A model generated the notes under the pieces. The model had not been told where the DNA came from and did no database searches. It saw only the letters and a program-made list of their open reading frames with translations. A stretch of 64,000 nucleotides of DNA, taken from assembly GCA_016716325.1 (NCBI GenBank), contig JADJWO010000001.1, positions 2,108,001 to 2,172,000 on the forward strand, read 5' to 3'. This stretch comes from Nitrosomonadales bacterium. GTDB taxonomy: Bacteria; Pseudomonadota; Gammaproteobacteria; Burkholderiales; Gallionellaceae. Of the stretch, positions 25,015-34,832 are shown piece by piece; within the stretch, counting starts at the first letter, position 1; each line of letters begins with the position of its first letter. Made by a program: the position numbers and the translations under genes.

Positions 25015-27111
25015 GTGGCACGCAAAACACCAATCGAACGCTATCGTAATATCGGCATCAGCGCACACATCGACGCTGGTAAGACCACTACCACCGAACG
25101 TATCCTGTTCTACACGGGTGTGAACCACAAGATCGGTGAGGTGCACGACGGTGCGGCCACGATGGACTGGATGGAGCAGGAGCAGGAACGTGGTATCACC
25201 ATCACCTCCGCTGCGACGACCTGCTTCTGGAAAGGCATGGAGCTGCAATTTCAGGAGCATCGCTTCAATATCATCGACACTCCGGGGCACGTGGACTTCA
25301 CCATCGAGGTGGAGCGTTCCATGCGCGTACTGGACGGTGCCTGCATGGTGTATTGCGCCGTGGGTGGCGTGCAGCCGCAGTCCGAGACAGTGTGGCGTCA
25401 GGCCAACAAGTACAAGGTGCCGCGTCTGGCCTTCGTGAACAAGATGGACCGTTCCGGTGCCAACTTCTTCAAGGTCGTGGACCAGATGAAGACGCGCCTC
25501 AAGGCGAATCCGGTGCCCATCGTGATTCCCATCGGCGCTGAAGAGAAGTTCGTCGGCGTTGTCGATTTGGTCAAGATGAAGGCGATCATCTGGGACGAAG
25601 AGTCTCAGGGCATGAAGTTCGATTACCGTGATATTCCTGCTGACTTGGTGGCAACCGCCAATGAGTGGCGCGAGTTGATGGTCGAGTCTGCTGCCGAAGC
25701 TTCCGAAGAGTTGATGAACCTCTATCTCGAGAACGGCGAGTTGTCTGAAGAGCAGATCGTCGCCGGCCTGCGTCAGCGTACCATCGCCTGCGAGATTCAG
25801 CCGATGTTGTGTGGCTCCGCGTTCAAGAACAAGGGTGTGCAGCGCATGCTGGATGCTGTGATCCAGTTGCTGCCTTCCCCGGTGGATATTCCTGATGTGG
25901 GTGGCGAGACCGAGGGTGGGGAACATGTCACCCGCAAGGCGGATGACAGCGAGAGTTTCTCTGCATTGGCATTCAAGCTGATGACCGATCCGTTCGTTGG
26001 TCAACTGACTTTCGTGCGCGTGTATTCCGGCGTGCTGAAAAAAGGTGACACGGTATACAATCCGGTGCGCGGCAAGAAAGAGCGCATTGGTCGTATCGTG
26101 CAGATGCATGCGAACGAGCGCAAGGAAGTTGATGAGATCCTGGCTGGAGATATTGCTGCCTGTATCGGCCTGAAAGAAGTGACCACCGGCGAGTCGCTAT
26201 GCGATGTCAATAAGCCGATCATTCTTGAGCGTATGGTGTTCCCGGAGCCAGTGATCCACGTGGCGGTTGAGCCAAAGACCAAGGTTGACCAGGAAAAGAT
26301 GGGTATTGCGCTGGGCCGTCTGGCACAGGAAGACCCGTCGTTCCGCGTACGTACCGACGAAGAGTCCGGTCAGACGATTATTTCCGGCATGGGTGAGTTA
26401 CATCTTGAGATTCTGGTGGATCGCATGAAGCGCGAGTTTGGCGTGGAAGCCAATGTGGGTGCGCCACAAGTGGCCTACCGCGAAGCGATCCGCAAGCTGG
26501 TTGAGGTTGAAGGCAAATATGCCAAGCAGACCGGCGGTCGCGGTCAGTATGGTCATGTCTGGATCAAGATGGAGCCGAATGAGGCTGGCAAGGGCTTCGA
26601 GTTCGTGGACGCAATCAAGGGCGGTACTGTTCCTCGCGAATTCATTCCTGCGGTTGAAAAGGGATTGCGGGAATCGTTGCCGAATGGTGTGCTGGCAGGC
26701 TACCCTGTCGAGGATGTCAAGGTCACATTGTTTGATGGTTCCTACCACGATGTTGACTCGAACGAGAATGCGTTCAAGATGGCTGCCTCCATGGCGTTCA
26801 AGGACGGCATGCGCAAAGCCAATCCGGTGTTGCTGGAGCCGATGATGGCAGTCGAGGTGGAAACGCCGGAAGATTACACCGGTACGGTGATGGGTGACCT
26901 GTCTTCCCGTCGCGGTATGGTGCAGGGCATGGAAGACATGGCGGGCGGTGGCAAGGCCGTGAAAGCCGAAGTGCCGCTGGCTGAGATGTTCGGTTACTCG
27001 ACCGCGCTGCGTTCCGCAACGCAGGGGCGTGCAACCTACACTATGGAATTCAAGCACTACGCCGAAGCGCCAAAGAATGTCGCTGAAGCCGTGATGAACA
27101 GCAAGAAATAA
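25015..27111 (+). CDS. fusA: elongation factor G
   Basis: The 698-residue translocation GTPase. G1 is AHIDAGKTTTTE, the switch region EQERGITITSAATTCFW, G3 DTPGHVDF and G4 NKMDRSGANF. Domains II-V follow, ending in the family-typical MEFKHYAEAPKNVAEAVM. The start is GTG at 25015, giving the canonical ARKTPIERYRNIGI N-terminus. It is in the str operon 25 bases before the second tuf. Only one fusA is in the window. Confidence 0.98.
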   Translation: MARKTPIERYRNIGISAHIDAGKTTTTERILFYTGVNHKIGEVHDGAATMDWMEQEQERGITITSAATTCFWKGMELQFQEHRFNIIDTPGHVDFTIEVERSMRVLDGACMVYCAVGGVQPQSETVWRQANKYKVPRLAFVNKMDRSGANFFKVVDQMKTRLKANPVPIVIPIGAEEKFVGVVDLVKMKAIIWDEESQGMKFDYRDIPADLVATANEWRELMVESAAEASEELMNLYLENGELSEEQIVAGLRQRTIACEIQPMLCGSAFKNKGVQRMLDAVIQLLPSPVDIPDVGGETEGGEHVTRKADDSESFSALAFKLMTDPFVGQLTFVRVYSGVLKKGDTVYNPVRGKKERIGRIVQMHANERKEVDEILAGDIAACIGLKEVTTGESLCDVNKPIILERMVFPEPVIHVAVEPKTKVDQEKMGIALGRLAQEDPSFRVRTDEESGQTIISGMGELHLEILVDRMKREFGVEANVGAPQVAYREAIRKLVEVEGKYAKQTGGRGQYGHVWIKMEPNEAGKGFEFVDAIKGGTVPREFIPAVEKGLRESLPNGVLAGYPVEDVKVTLFDGSYHDVDSNENAFKMAASMAFKDGMRKANPVLLEPMMAVEVETPEDYTGTVMGDLSSRRGMVQGMEDMAGGGKAVKAEVPLAEMFGYSTALRSATQGRATYTMEFKHYAEAPKNVAEAVMNSKK

Positions 27112-27136
27112 TTCAGAACTTTAGTCGGAGAGCGAA

Positions 27137-28327
<1,191 letters not shown>

Positions 28328-28345
28328 AGATACAATGCGCGCCCT

Positions 28346-28396
28346 CGCGTGGCTGCGGCCACGCGTTTTCGTTCTTTAATTGGCGGCTAGGCCGCC
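28346..28396 (+). promoter_or_regulatory. S10 leader with two perfect hairpins
   Basis: CGCGTGGC/GCCACGCG around TGCG (28346-28365) is followed by TTTTCGTTCTTT, so it can act as a terminator for tuf2 or as an attenuator for transcripts started at the promoter just upstream. The second hairpin, GGCGGC/GCCGCC around TAG (28382-28396), lies about 20 bases before the rpsJ start. The layout suggests a regulated leader; L4 control is known for the E. coli S10 leader, but no homology to that structure is claimed. Confidence 0.55.
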
Positions 28397-28415
28397 GTAA
28401 ATGCAAGAGATAATT

Positions 28416-28727
28416 ATGCAAAGTCAGAAAATTCGCATTCGCCTCAAGGCGTTTGACTATCGCTTGATTGACCAGTCGGCAGCGCAGATTGTTGAAACTG
28501 CCAAGCGCACCGGCGCGGTGGTAAATGGACCGGTGCCGCTACCAACCAAGATCGAGCGTTTCGATGTGTTGCGTTCCCCGCACGTCAACAAGACTTCGCG
28601 CGATCAGTTCGAGATTCGCACCCATCTGCGCCTGATGGATATTGTCGATCCGACAGATAAAACAGTTGATGCGCTGATGAAGCTTGATCTGCCGGCAGGC
28701 GTGGATGTCGAAATCAAGTTGCAGTAA
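28416..28727 (+). CDS. rpsJ: 30S ribosomal protein S10
   Basis: A 103-residue protein, the same length as in E. coli, also known as the NusE antitermination factor that binds NusB and NusG. Landmarks are RIRLKAFDYRLIDQSAAQIV and SPHVNKTSRDQFEIRTHLR. An ATG five codons upstream is in frame, but the start at 28416 gives the conserved MQSQKIRIRL N-terminus. It is the first gene of the S10 operon. Confidence 0.96.
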   Translation: MQSQKIRIRLKAFDYRLIDQSAAQIVETAKRTGAVVNGPVPLPTKIERFDVLRSPHVNKTSRDQFEIRTHLRLMDIVDPTDKTVDALMKLDLPAGVDVEIKLQ

Positions 28728-28798
28728 GGTAAAGTGTAGCAAAAGCAGCAAAATCGGCTGACCAATTGTAGTCGGCCCCTTAACAAGAGGAAATTAAA

Positions 28799-29443
28799 AT
28801 GAGTCTAGGACTTGTCGGTCGCAAGATTGGCATGACCCGCGTTTTCACCGAGGACGGTTCTTCGTTGCCGGTGACAGTGCTGGAAGTGTCCAATAATCGT
28901 GTCACTCAGGTTAAATCCGTGGATACTGATGGTTATACTGCTGTGCAGTTGGCGCACGGTGTACGCCGTCCCGGTCGTGTCAGCAAGGCTGCCGCCGGAC
29001 ATTACGCCAAGGCGGGTGTGGAAGCCGGGAGTGCATTGAAAGAATTTACTGTATCCCCTGAACAACTGGCCGATCTGCAGGTTGGTTCGACGGTCAGCGT
29101 TGAAATGTTCCAAGTGGGGCAGCTCGTTGATGTAACCGGCGTATCCAAAGGTAAGGGCTATGCCGGTACCATCAAGCGCTACAACTTCAAGTCCGGCCGT
29201 GCAACGCACGGCAACTCCAAGTCGCATAACGTGCCGGGTTCTATCGGTATGGCGCAGGATCCAGGTCGCGTATTTCCGGGCAAGCGCATGACCGGGCATC
29301 TCGGCGATGTGCAAAAGACCGTCCAGAATCTTCAGGTCGTGCGTGTTGATGTCGCGCGTCAACTGCTGCTGGTCAAGGGTGCCGTTCCAGGCGCGCAAAA
29401 CGGCAGCGTGATCGTGCGTCCCGCAGTAAAGGCAGGTGCGTAA
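28799..29443 (+). CDS. rplC: 50S ribosomal protein L3
   Basis: A 214-residue early-assembly protein whose extended loop reaches toward the peptidyl transferase centre. The N-terminal LGLVGRKIGMTRVFTEDGSS and the loop segment FKSGRATHGNSKSHNVPGSI are typical; this loop contains the glutamine methylated by PrmB in enterobacteria in some species. AAGAGGAAA precedes the ATG. The stop TAATG overlaps the rplD start by one base. Confidence 0.97.
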   Translation: MSLGLVGRKIGMTRVFTEDGSSLPVTVLEVSNNRVTQVKSVDTDGYTAVQLAHGVRRPGRVSKAAAGHYAKAGVEAGSALKEFTVSPEQLADLQVGSTVSVEMFQVGQLVDVTGVSKGKGYAGTIKRYNFKSGRATHGNSKSHNVPGSIGMAQDPGRVFPGKRMTGHLGDVQKTVQNLQVVRVDVARQLLLVKGAVPGAQNGSVIVRPAVKAGA

Positions 29444-30069
29444 TGGAACTCAAAGTCATTAACGATAAGGGGCAGGCAACTGCAAACCTGAGTGCTTCCG
29501 ACGAATTGTTCGGCCGCGAATATAACGAGGACCTGGTTCACCAGCTGGTCACTGCTTACATGGCGAATGCACGTTCCGGAAACAGCAAGCAAAAGGGACG
29601 TAGCGAGATCGCCAAGAGCACGCGCAAGCCATTCGCGCAAAAAGGTACCGGTCGCGCACGCGCCGGTATGGCGTCCAGCCCGTTGTGGCGTGGCGGCGGC
29701 AAGATTTTTCCGAATACCGGGGAAGAGAATTACACGCAAAAAGTGAATCGCAAGATGTATCGCGCAGGCTTCGCGTCGATTCTGTCGAAACTGGTCAGCG
29801 AGGAACGCCTTGTGGTGGTGGATGACCTGACTGTCGATTCGCCCAAGACCAAGCTGCTGGCGCAAAAAATCAAGAGTATGGGTTTGGACTCCGGTCGTGT
29901 ACTGATTATCACCGACAGTATTGATGAGAATCTGTACCTGTCTTCGCGCAATCTGCCGAACGTTCTGGTGCTGGAAGCCAATCAGGCTGATCCGGTCAGT
30001 CTGGTGCGTTTCCCCAGCGTAGTGGTGACGCGCAATGCGGTGGCCAAAATCGAGGAGATGTTCGCATGA
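29443..30069 (+). CDS. rplD: 50S ribosomal protein L4
   Basis: The 208-residue protein lines the exit tunnel with its long loop; in E. coli it represses the S10 operon at transcription and translation. The loop segment KGTGRARAGMASSPLWRGGG is the part that contacts 23S rRNA and where macrolide resistance mutations fall; it looks wild type. It overlaps rplC by one base and rplW by four (ATGA). Confidence 0.97.
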   Translation: MELKVINDKGQATANLSASDELFGREYNEDLVHQLVTAYMANARSGNSKQKGRSEIAKSTRKPFAQKGTGRARAGMASSPLWRGGGKIFPNTGEENYTQKVNRKMYRAGFASILSKLVSEERLVVVDDLTVDSPKTKLLAQKIKSMGLDSGRVLIITDSIDENLYLSSRNLPNVLVLEANQADPVSLVRFPSVVVTRNAVAKIEEMFA

Positions 30070-30383
30070 GTACGCAACAATTCAGCCAAGAGCGATTGAT
30101 GAAAGTGTTGCTCGCCCCGCAAATCTCCGAAAAAGCCACTTACGTCGCCGACAAGAACGAGCAAGTGATTTTCCGTGTTGCGCCCGATGCGACCAAGCCA
30201 GAGGTCAAGGCTGCCGTTGAACTGATGTTCAAGGTCAGCGTGGATAGCGTCCAGATAGCGTGCGTCAAAGGGAAGGTCAAGCGTACTGGTCGTTATGTCG
30301 GTCGCCGCAACAACTGGAAGAAGGCCTATGTGTGTCTGGCTGCCGGACAGGAAATCAATTTTGCTGCAAGCGAGCAAGGATAA
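30066..30383 (+). CDS. rplW: 50S ribosomal protein L23
   Basis: A 105-residue tunnel-exit protein that docks trigger factor and SRP. LLAPQISEKATYVADK and the basic GKVKRTGRYVGRRNNWKKA segment are typical. The ATG overlaps the rplD stop (ATGA). It has a short N-terminal extension (STQQFSQE) before the conserved RLMKVLLAPQ. Confidence 0.96.
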   Translation: MSTQQFSQERLMKVLLAPQISEKATYVADKNEQVIFRVAPDATKPEVKAAVELMFKVSVDSVQIACVKGKVKRTGRYVGRRNNWKKAYVCLAAGQEINFAASEQG

Positions 30384-30388
30384 TCATC

Positions 30389-31216
30389 ATGGCATTGCTT
30401 AAACTAAAACCAACAACCCCGGGACAGCGCGGCGTATTGCGCGTTGTCGATCGTGAATTGCACAAGGGCAAGCCAGTAGCTGCATTGCTGGAAAAGAAGT
30501 CCAAGACTGCGGGACGTAACCATAATGGCCATATCACCACTCGTCATATGGGCGGCGGTCATAAGCAGCACTATCGCATGGTTGACTTCAAGCGCAACAA
30601 GGACGGTATTCCGGCGACTGTTGAGCGTCTGGAATACGATCCGAACCGTAGTGCCAATCTGGCCTTGCTGTGCTATGCCGATGGTGAGCGCCGTTATATC
30701 ATCGCTCCCAAGGGGGTTTCCGCAGGCGCAACCCTGTTGAGTGGATCCGAAGCTCCGATCAAGCCGGGCAACGCACTCCCGCTGCGCAACATTCCTGTCG
30801 GTTCGACCCTGCATTGCATTGAGATGCTTCCTGGCAAGGGTGCGCAATTGGCACGTTCTGCAGGCACTTCCGTTCAATTGCTGGCGCGCGAAGGCAGTTA
30901 TGCCCAGTTGCGCTTGCGTTCCGGAGAGATCCGCAAGGTGCATATCGACTGCAAGGCGACGCTGGGCGAAGTGGGTAATTCCGAGCATAGTCTGCGTTCC
31001 ATCGGTAAGGCTGGCGCGATGCGTTGGCGCGGTGTTCGTCCGACGGTACGTGGTGTGGTGATGAACCCGGTCGATCACCCGCACGGCGGTGGTGAAGGCA
31101 GAACTGCAGCCGGCCGTCATCCGGTCAGTCCATGGGGTGTGCCGGCCAAGGGTTTCCGTACACGTCGCAACAAGCGTACCGACAGCATGATCGTGCGTCG
31201 TCGCTTTAAGGCTTAA
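30389..31216 (+). CDS. rplB: 50S ribosomal protein L2
   Basis: The 275-residue primary 23S rRNA binder needed for subunit joining and peptidyl transfer. ALLKLKPTTPGQRG starts the protein. The C-terminal motif VMNPVDHPHGGGEGR contains the conserved histidine linked to peptidyl transferase activity, and it ends TDSMIVRRRFKA. The frame is open further upstream into rplW, but the ATG at 30389 has the right ribosome binding site (AAGGA) and N-terminus. Confidence 0.97.
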   Translation: MALLKLKPTTPGQRGVLRVVDRELHKGKPVAALLEKKSKTAGRNHNGHITTRHMGGGHKQHYRMVDFKRNKDGIPATVERLEYDPNRSANLALLCYADGERRYIIAPKGVSAGATLLSGSEAPIKPGNALPLRNIPVGSTLHCIEMLPGKGAQLARSAGTSVQLLAREGSYAQLRLRSGEIRKVHIDCKATLGEVGNSEHSLRSIGKAGAMRWRGVRPTVRGVVMNPVDHPHGGGEGRTAAGRHPVSPWGVPAKGFRTRRNKRTDSMIVRRRFKA

Positions 31217-31227
31217 GGGGTAGATAT

Positions 31228-31506
31228 ATGGCACGTTCCATTAAAAAAGGTCCATTTGTTGACGCTCACTTGCTCAAGAAGGTTGAGGCAGTGCGTGCGA
31301 CTAACGACAAACGTCCGGTGAAAACCTGGTCGCGCCGCTCGACGGTGTTGCCCGAGTTCGTCGGTTTGACGATTGCAGTGCATAACGGGAAGCAGCATAT
31401 TCCCGTGTATGTATCTGAGAACATGGTAGGTCACAAACTGGGTGAGTTTTCCCTGACGCGTACCTTCAAGGGGCACGCTGCTGATAAAAAAGCGGCCAAG
31501 AAATAA
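31228..31506 (+). CDS. rpsS: 30S ribosomal protein S19
   Basis: A 92-residue head protein that forms a complex with S13 near the A-site tRNA. The N-terminal ARSIKKGPFVDAHLLKK and the conserved HNGKQHIPVYVSENMVGHKL are present. AAGGGG lies before the ATG. It is in the S10 operon between rplB and rplV, with normal length. Confidence 0.97.
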   Translation: MARSIKKGPFVDAHLLKKVEAVRATNDKRPVKTWSRRSTVLPEFVGLTIAVHNGKQHIPVYVSENMVGHKLGEFSLTRTFKGHAADKKAAKK

Positions 31507-31515
31507 GGGGGCATG

Positions 31516-31848
31516 ATGACTACGACTATCGCAGTTGCAAAAAACATTCATCTCTCCGCGCAGAAAGGCCGCTTGGTGGCTGATCAGATCCGCGGTCTGC
31601 CGGTTGCGCAAGCGCTCAACATCCTGACCTTCAGTCCGAAGAAAGGCGCTGGAATTATCAAAAAGGCGCTGGAATCCGCGATTGCCAATGCTGAGCATAA
31701 CGATGGTGCGGATATTGACGAATTGAAAGTCAAGATCATCTACGTCGACAAAGCGGCATCGCTGAAGCGTTTCATGGCGCGTGCCAAAGGGCGTGGCAAC
31801 AGGATCGAGAAACAGACCTGTCATATCACCGTTCACGTCGGAAACTGA
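31516..31848 (+). CDS. rplV: 50S ribosomal protein L22
   Basis: The 110-residue protein spans the 50S subunit and forms part of the tunnel constriction with L4. The core SAQKGRLVADQIRGLPV and the C-terminal hairpin segment RAKGRGNRIEKQTCHITV are typical. Two ATGs lie in tandem (31513 and 31516); the second is better spaced from AAGGGGG. It ends nine bases before rpsC. Confidence 0.96.
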   Translation: MTTTIAVAKNIHLSAQKGRLVADQIRGLPVAQALNILTFSPKKGAGIIKKALESAIANAEHNDGADIDELKVKIIYVDKAASLKRFMARAKGRGNRIEKQTCHITVHVGN

Positions 31849-31856
31849 GGATAACT

Positions 31857-32567
31857 ATGGGACAGAAAATTCATCCAACCGGTTTCCGGTTGAGCGTTCG
31901 CAAGAACTGGGACTCCAAGTGGTATGCCAACAGCGAGAATTTTGCCGATCTGTTGATTCGGGACATCGAGATTCGTGCTTTCCTGAAAAAGAAACTGGCT
32001 TCCGCTGGTGTTTCCAAGGTAATCATCGAGCGTCCGGCCAAGAATGCGAAGGTTACGATTTACACCGCGCGTCCTGGCATGGTAATCGGCAAGAAGGGTG
32101 AGGATATCGAATCCTTGCGCGCAGAATTGCGCAAGCGTATGGGGTTGCAATCGGTGGATGTCGCAATCGAGGAAGTGCGCAAGCCGGAAGTCGATGCGCA
32201 GTTGATAGCCGATAACATCACCGCTCAACTGGAAAAGCGCATCATGTTCCGTCGTGCCATGAAGCGCGCGATGCAAAATGCAATGCGTCTGGGCGCGCAA
32301 GGCATCAAGATCATGAGCGCGGGACGTCTGAACGGCATCGAGATCGCGCGTACCGAGTGGTACCGTGAAGGCCGTGTGCCGTTGCATACACTGCGCGCCG
32401 ATATTGATTACGGAACCTCGGAAGCGAAAACCACCTACGGCATCATCGGCGTGAAGGTTTGGGTATTTAAGGGTGAAGTTTCCGGCCAGGAAGTTACTGC
32501 GCCGGTTGCGGCCGAGCCGGAAAAGAAAGCAAGAAAGTCGGGAGCAAAGCATGCTACAGCCAGCTAG
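31857..32567 (+). CDS. rpsC: 30S ribosomal protein S3
   Basis: A 236-residue protein at the mRNA entry channel with helicase function. The type II KH domain has VIGKKGEDIESLRAELRKRM, and the C-terminal domain has GRLNGIEIARTEWYREGRVP. The last ~25 residues are an alkaline Lys/Ala-rich tail. Its end overlaps rplP by 17 bases, so the C-terminal tail and the L16 N-terminus share DNA. Confidence 0.97.
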   Translation: MGQKIHPTGFRLSVRKNWDSKWYANSENFADLLIRDIEIRAFLKKKLASAGVSKVIIERPAKNAKVTIYTARPGMVIGKKGEDIESLRAELRKRMGLQSVDVAIEEVRKPEVDAQLIADNITAQLEKRIMFRRAMKRAMQNAMRLGAQGIKIMSAGRLNGIEIARTEWYREGRVPLHTLRADIDYGTSEAKTTYGIIGVKVWVFKGEVSGQEVTAPVAAEPEKKARKSGAKHATAS

Positions 32568-32967
32568 AAGGAAGTACCGCAAGGAACAGAAAGGCCGCAA
32601 TACCGGCATTGCCACACGTGGCAACAAGGTTAGTTTCGGCGAGTTTGGCCTCAAGTCGGTTGCGCGCGGTCGTTTGACGGCGCGTCAGATCGAGGCAGCA
32701 CGACGTGCCATGACGCGCCACATCAAGCGTGGCGGTCGCATCTGGATACGCGTTTTCCCGGACAAGCCGATCTCCAAGAAACCGGCTGAAGTTCGCATGG
32801 GTAATGGTAAGGGCAATCCTGAGTACTACGTCGCTGAAATCCAGCCAGGCAAAATGCTGTATGAAATGGATGGGGTGGATGAGGCCGTGGCACGCGAAGC
32901 GTTCCGTCTGGCATCCGCCAAGTTGCCAATCGCGACCACCTTCGTGGTCAGACAGGTAGGTGCATAA
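32551..32967 (+). CDS. rplP: 50S ribosomal protein L16
   Basis: A 138-residue protein (E. coli 136) near the A-site tRNA elbow. The start MLQPARRKYRKEQKGRN is canonical, so the ATG at 32551 inside rpsC is chosen over upstream codons. GGGRIWIRVFPDKPISKKP and the C-terminal LASAKLPIATTFVVR follow in the usual order. It starts 17 bases before the end of rpsC and ends one base before rpmC. Confidence 0.96.
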   Translation: MLQPARRKYRKEQKGRNTGIATRGNKVSFGEFGLKSVARGRLTARQIEAARRAMTRHIKRGGRIWIRVFPDKPISKKPAEVRMGNGKGNPEYYVAEIQPGKMLYEMDGVDEAVAREAFRLASAKLPIATTFVVRQVGA

Positions 32968-32968
32968 G

Positions 32969-33160
32969 ATGAAAGCCAGTGAACTGAAAACAAAGTCTGC
33001 GGTGGATCTGCAACAGGAATTGTTGTCCCTGACCAAAGCGCAATTCGGTATGCGTATGCAGGTGGCAACGCAGCAAATGACAAATACCAGCGAGTTGCGC
33101 AAGGTGCGCCGCGATATCGCACGCGTAAAAACCGTATTGAAAGAAAAGGGTGTCCAGTAA
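32969..33160 (+). CDS. rpmC: 50S ribosomal protein L29
   Basis: A 63-residue helical protein at the tunnel exit beside L23. MKASELKTKSAVDLQQELLSL and the C-terminal LRKVRRDIARVKTVLKEK are diagnostic. The preferred ATG is 32969 rather than an in-frame start at 32960 that would overlap rplP. The stop overlaps the rpsQ start by one base. Confidence 0.95.
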   Translation: MKASELKTKSAVDLQQELLSLTKAQFGMRMQVATQQMTNTSELRKVRRDIARVKTVLKEKGVQ

Positions 33161-33423
33161 TGAGCGATTCCAAACTGAAGCGTACCCTGACCGGTACCGT
33201 TGTAAGCGACAAAATGGACAAAACCGTAACCGTTCTGGTCGAGCGCAAGGTAAAACATCCGTTGCTGGGCAAGATCATTCGCGTTTCCAAGAAGTACCAT
33301 GCACATGATGAAGCTAATGAGTTTCATGCGGGCGATGTGGTGACGATCGAAGAGTGCCGCCCGTTAGCCAAGACAAAAACCTGGCGCGTTACAAAGCTGC
33401 TGGAAAAGGGTGCTGCCGCTTAG
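33160..33423 (+). CDS. rpsQ: 30S ribosomal protein S17
   Basis: An 87-residue OB-fold protein binding early in 30S assembly. LKRTLTGTVVSDKMDKTVTV and KIIRVSKKYHAHDE are family hallmarks, and CRPLAKTKTWRVTKLLEK ends the domain. It is the last gene of the S10 block. The 133 bases after it contain the spc promoter and leader. Confidence 0.96.
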   Translation: MSDSKLKRTLTGTVVSDKMDKTVTVLVERKVKHPLLGKIIRVSKKYHAHDEANEFHAGDVVTIEECRPLAKTKTWRVTKLLEKGAAA

Positions 33424-33436
33424 TTGTAATTTCTGC

Positions 33437-33464
33437 TTGCATCTTTCCCGAATTTGCATATAAT
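33437..33464 (+). promoter_or_regulatory. spc operon promoter
   Basis: TTGCAT (33437-33442) and a perfect TATAAT (33459-33464) are 16 bases apart in the gap between rpsQ and rplN. GCGCGG follows the -10, another GC-rich discriminator. The position equals that of the known spc promoter in E. coli. Confidence 0.78.
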
Positions 33465-33481
33465 GCGCGGCTTCGTTTCAT

Positions 33482-33534
33482 CGCCGCTTGCGGCGACCTA
33501 ACCCGAACGGGTTCCAAAACTGGCCGCCTTGAGC
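33482..33534 (+). promoter_or_regulatory. spc leader hairpins upstream of rplN
   Basis: Two perfect short hairpins stand in tandem: CGCCGC/GCGGCG around TT (about 33482-33495) and AACCCG/CGGGTT around AA (about 33500-33513). A GGCCGC..GCGG region follows before the rplN ribosome binding site. No T-run follows, so control of RNA stability or translation is more likely than termination. The function is inferred from position only. Confidence 0.5.
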
Positions 33535-33556
33535 GGAATAAGTTGGAGATTAAATA

Positions 33557-33925
33557 ATGATACAAATGCAGTCTGTTTTAGATGTGGCTGATAATACCGG
33601 TGCGCGAGCTGTAATGTGCATCAAGGTGTTGGGTGGTTCCAAGCGTCGTTATGCTTCCGTTGGTGATGTCATCAAGGTGAGTATCAAGGATGCAGCTCCG
33701 CGCGGTCGCGTAAAGAAGGGCGAGGTATATAACGCCGTGGTGGTTCGCACTGCCAAGGGTGTGCGTCGCACCGATGGTTCGCTGGTCAAGTTCGATGGTA
33801 ATGCGGCCGTGTTGCTGAATGCCAAGCTGGAGCCGATCGGCACGCGTATTTTCGGGCCGGTGACTCGCGAGTTGCGTACCGAGAAGTTCATGAAGATCGT
33901 TTCGCTGGCACCTGAAGTGCTGTAA
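33557..33925 (+). CDS. rplN: 50S ribosomal protein L14
   Basis: A 122-residue protein at the subunit interface, contacting the 16S rRNA and the RsfS silencing factor in other bacteria. MIQMQSVLDVADNTGARAVMC and KVSIKDAAPRGRVKKGEV are canonical. TTGGAG lies before the ATG. It is the first gene of the spc operon, behind its own promoter. Confidence 0.97.
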   Translation: MIQMQSVLDVADNTGARAVMCIKVLGGSKRRYASVGDVIKVSIKDAAPRGRVKKGEVYNAVVVRTAKGVRRTDGSLVKFDGNAAVLLNAKLEPIGTRIFGPVTRELRTEKFMKIVSLAPEVL

Positions 33926-33954
33926 GCGGCATACGGATCGAGTCGAGGAAAATC

Positions 33955-34269
33955 ATGCGCAAGATTAAGAAGAACGATGATGTGATCGTCATCGCAGGCA
34001 AGGATAAGGGCAGTCGCGGCAATGTGTTGCGCGTGCTGGGCGATTACCTGTTGGTGAGTGGTATCAATAAAGTAAAGAAGCATCAGAAGCCTAACCCGGT
34101 AAAGGGTTTGACGGGTGGTATCGTGGAGAAGGAATTGCCGATTCATGTTTCGAATGTGGCAATCTTCAATGCGGCTGCCAAGAAAGGCGATCGAGTCGGT
34201 ATTAAAACGCTGGAAGATGGACGCAAGGTTCGCGTATTTAAGTCCAACGGCGAAGTGATTGACGCTTAA
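33955..34269 (+). CDS. rplX: 50S ribosomal protein L24
   Basis: A 104-residue assembly-initiator protein with the KOW motif DDVIVIAGKDKGSRGNVLRV at the N-terminus and KVKKHQKPNPVKGLTGGIVE after it. GAGGAAA precedes the ATG. It lies between rplN and rplE as in all spc operons. Confidence 0.97.
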   Translation: MRKIKKNDDVIVIAGKDKGSRGNVLRVLGDYLLVSGINKVKKHQKPNPVKGLTGGIVEKELPIHVSNVAIFNAAAKKGDRVGIKTLEDGRKVRVFKSNGEVIDA

Positions 34270-34282
34270 GGGGTAAGACAGC

Positions 34283-34822
34283 ATGGCTCGTTTGTATGAG
34301 TTGTACAAGGACAAGGTCTCCAAGGACTTGATGAAGCAGTTCGGCTACAAGTCCATCATGGAAGTGCCGCGCATCGAAAAGATCACCCTGAACATGGGGG
34401 TTGGCGAAGCGGTGGCAGACAAGAAGGTGATGGATTTTGCCGTCGGCGATATGCAAAAGATTGCCGGGCAAAAGCCGGTGGTCACAATGTCGAAGAAATC
34501 CATTGCCGGATTCAAGATTCGAGAAGGCTATCCGGTGGGTTGCAAGGTGACCTTGCGCAAGGAGCGCATGTATGAGTTTCTGGATCGTCTGATTTCCGTT
34601 GCGATTCCGCGCATTCGCGATTTTCGCGGTATTTCTGGAAAGTCGTTCGATGGGCGCGGCAACTACAACATGGGCGTGAAAGAGCAGATCATTTTTCCGG
34701 AGATTGAGTACGAGAAGATTGATGCGTTGCGTGGTATGAATATCACGATTACCACCACCGCGAAGACCGACGAAGAAGCCAAAGCGCTTTTGTCGGCATT
34801 CAAACTCCCATTAAAGAAATGA
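34283..34822 (+). CDS. rplE: 50S ribosomal protein L5
   Basis: The 179-residue 5S rRNA binder. YKSIMEVPRIEKITLNMGVG and RDFRGISGKSFDGRGNYNMG, which forms the P-site loop, are diagnostic; the C-terminus NITITTTAKTDEEAKALLSA is typical. Length equals the E. coli protein. It is followed by rpsN after ten bases. Confidence 0.97.
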   Translation: MARLYELYKDKVSKDLMKQFGYKSIMEVPRIEKITLNMGVGEAVADKKVMDFAVGDMQKIAGQKPVVTMSKKSIAGFKIREGYPVGCKVTLRKERMYEFLDRLISVAIPRIRDFRGISGKSFDGRGNYNMGVKEQIIFPEIEYEKIDALRGMNITITTTAKTDEEAKALLSAFKLPLKK

Positions 34823-34832
34823 GGGAAGACTA

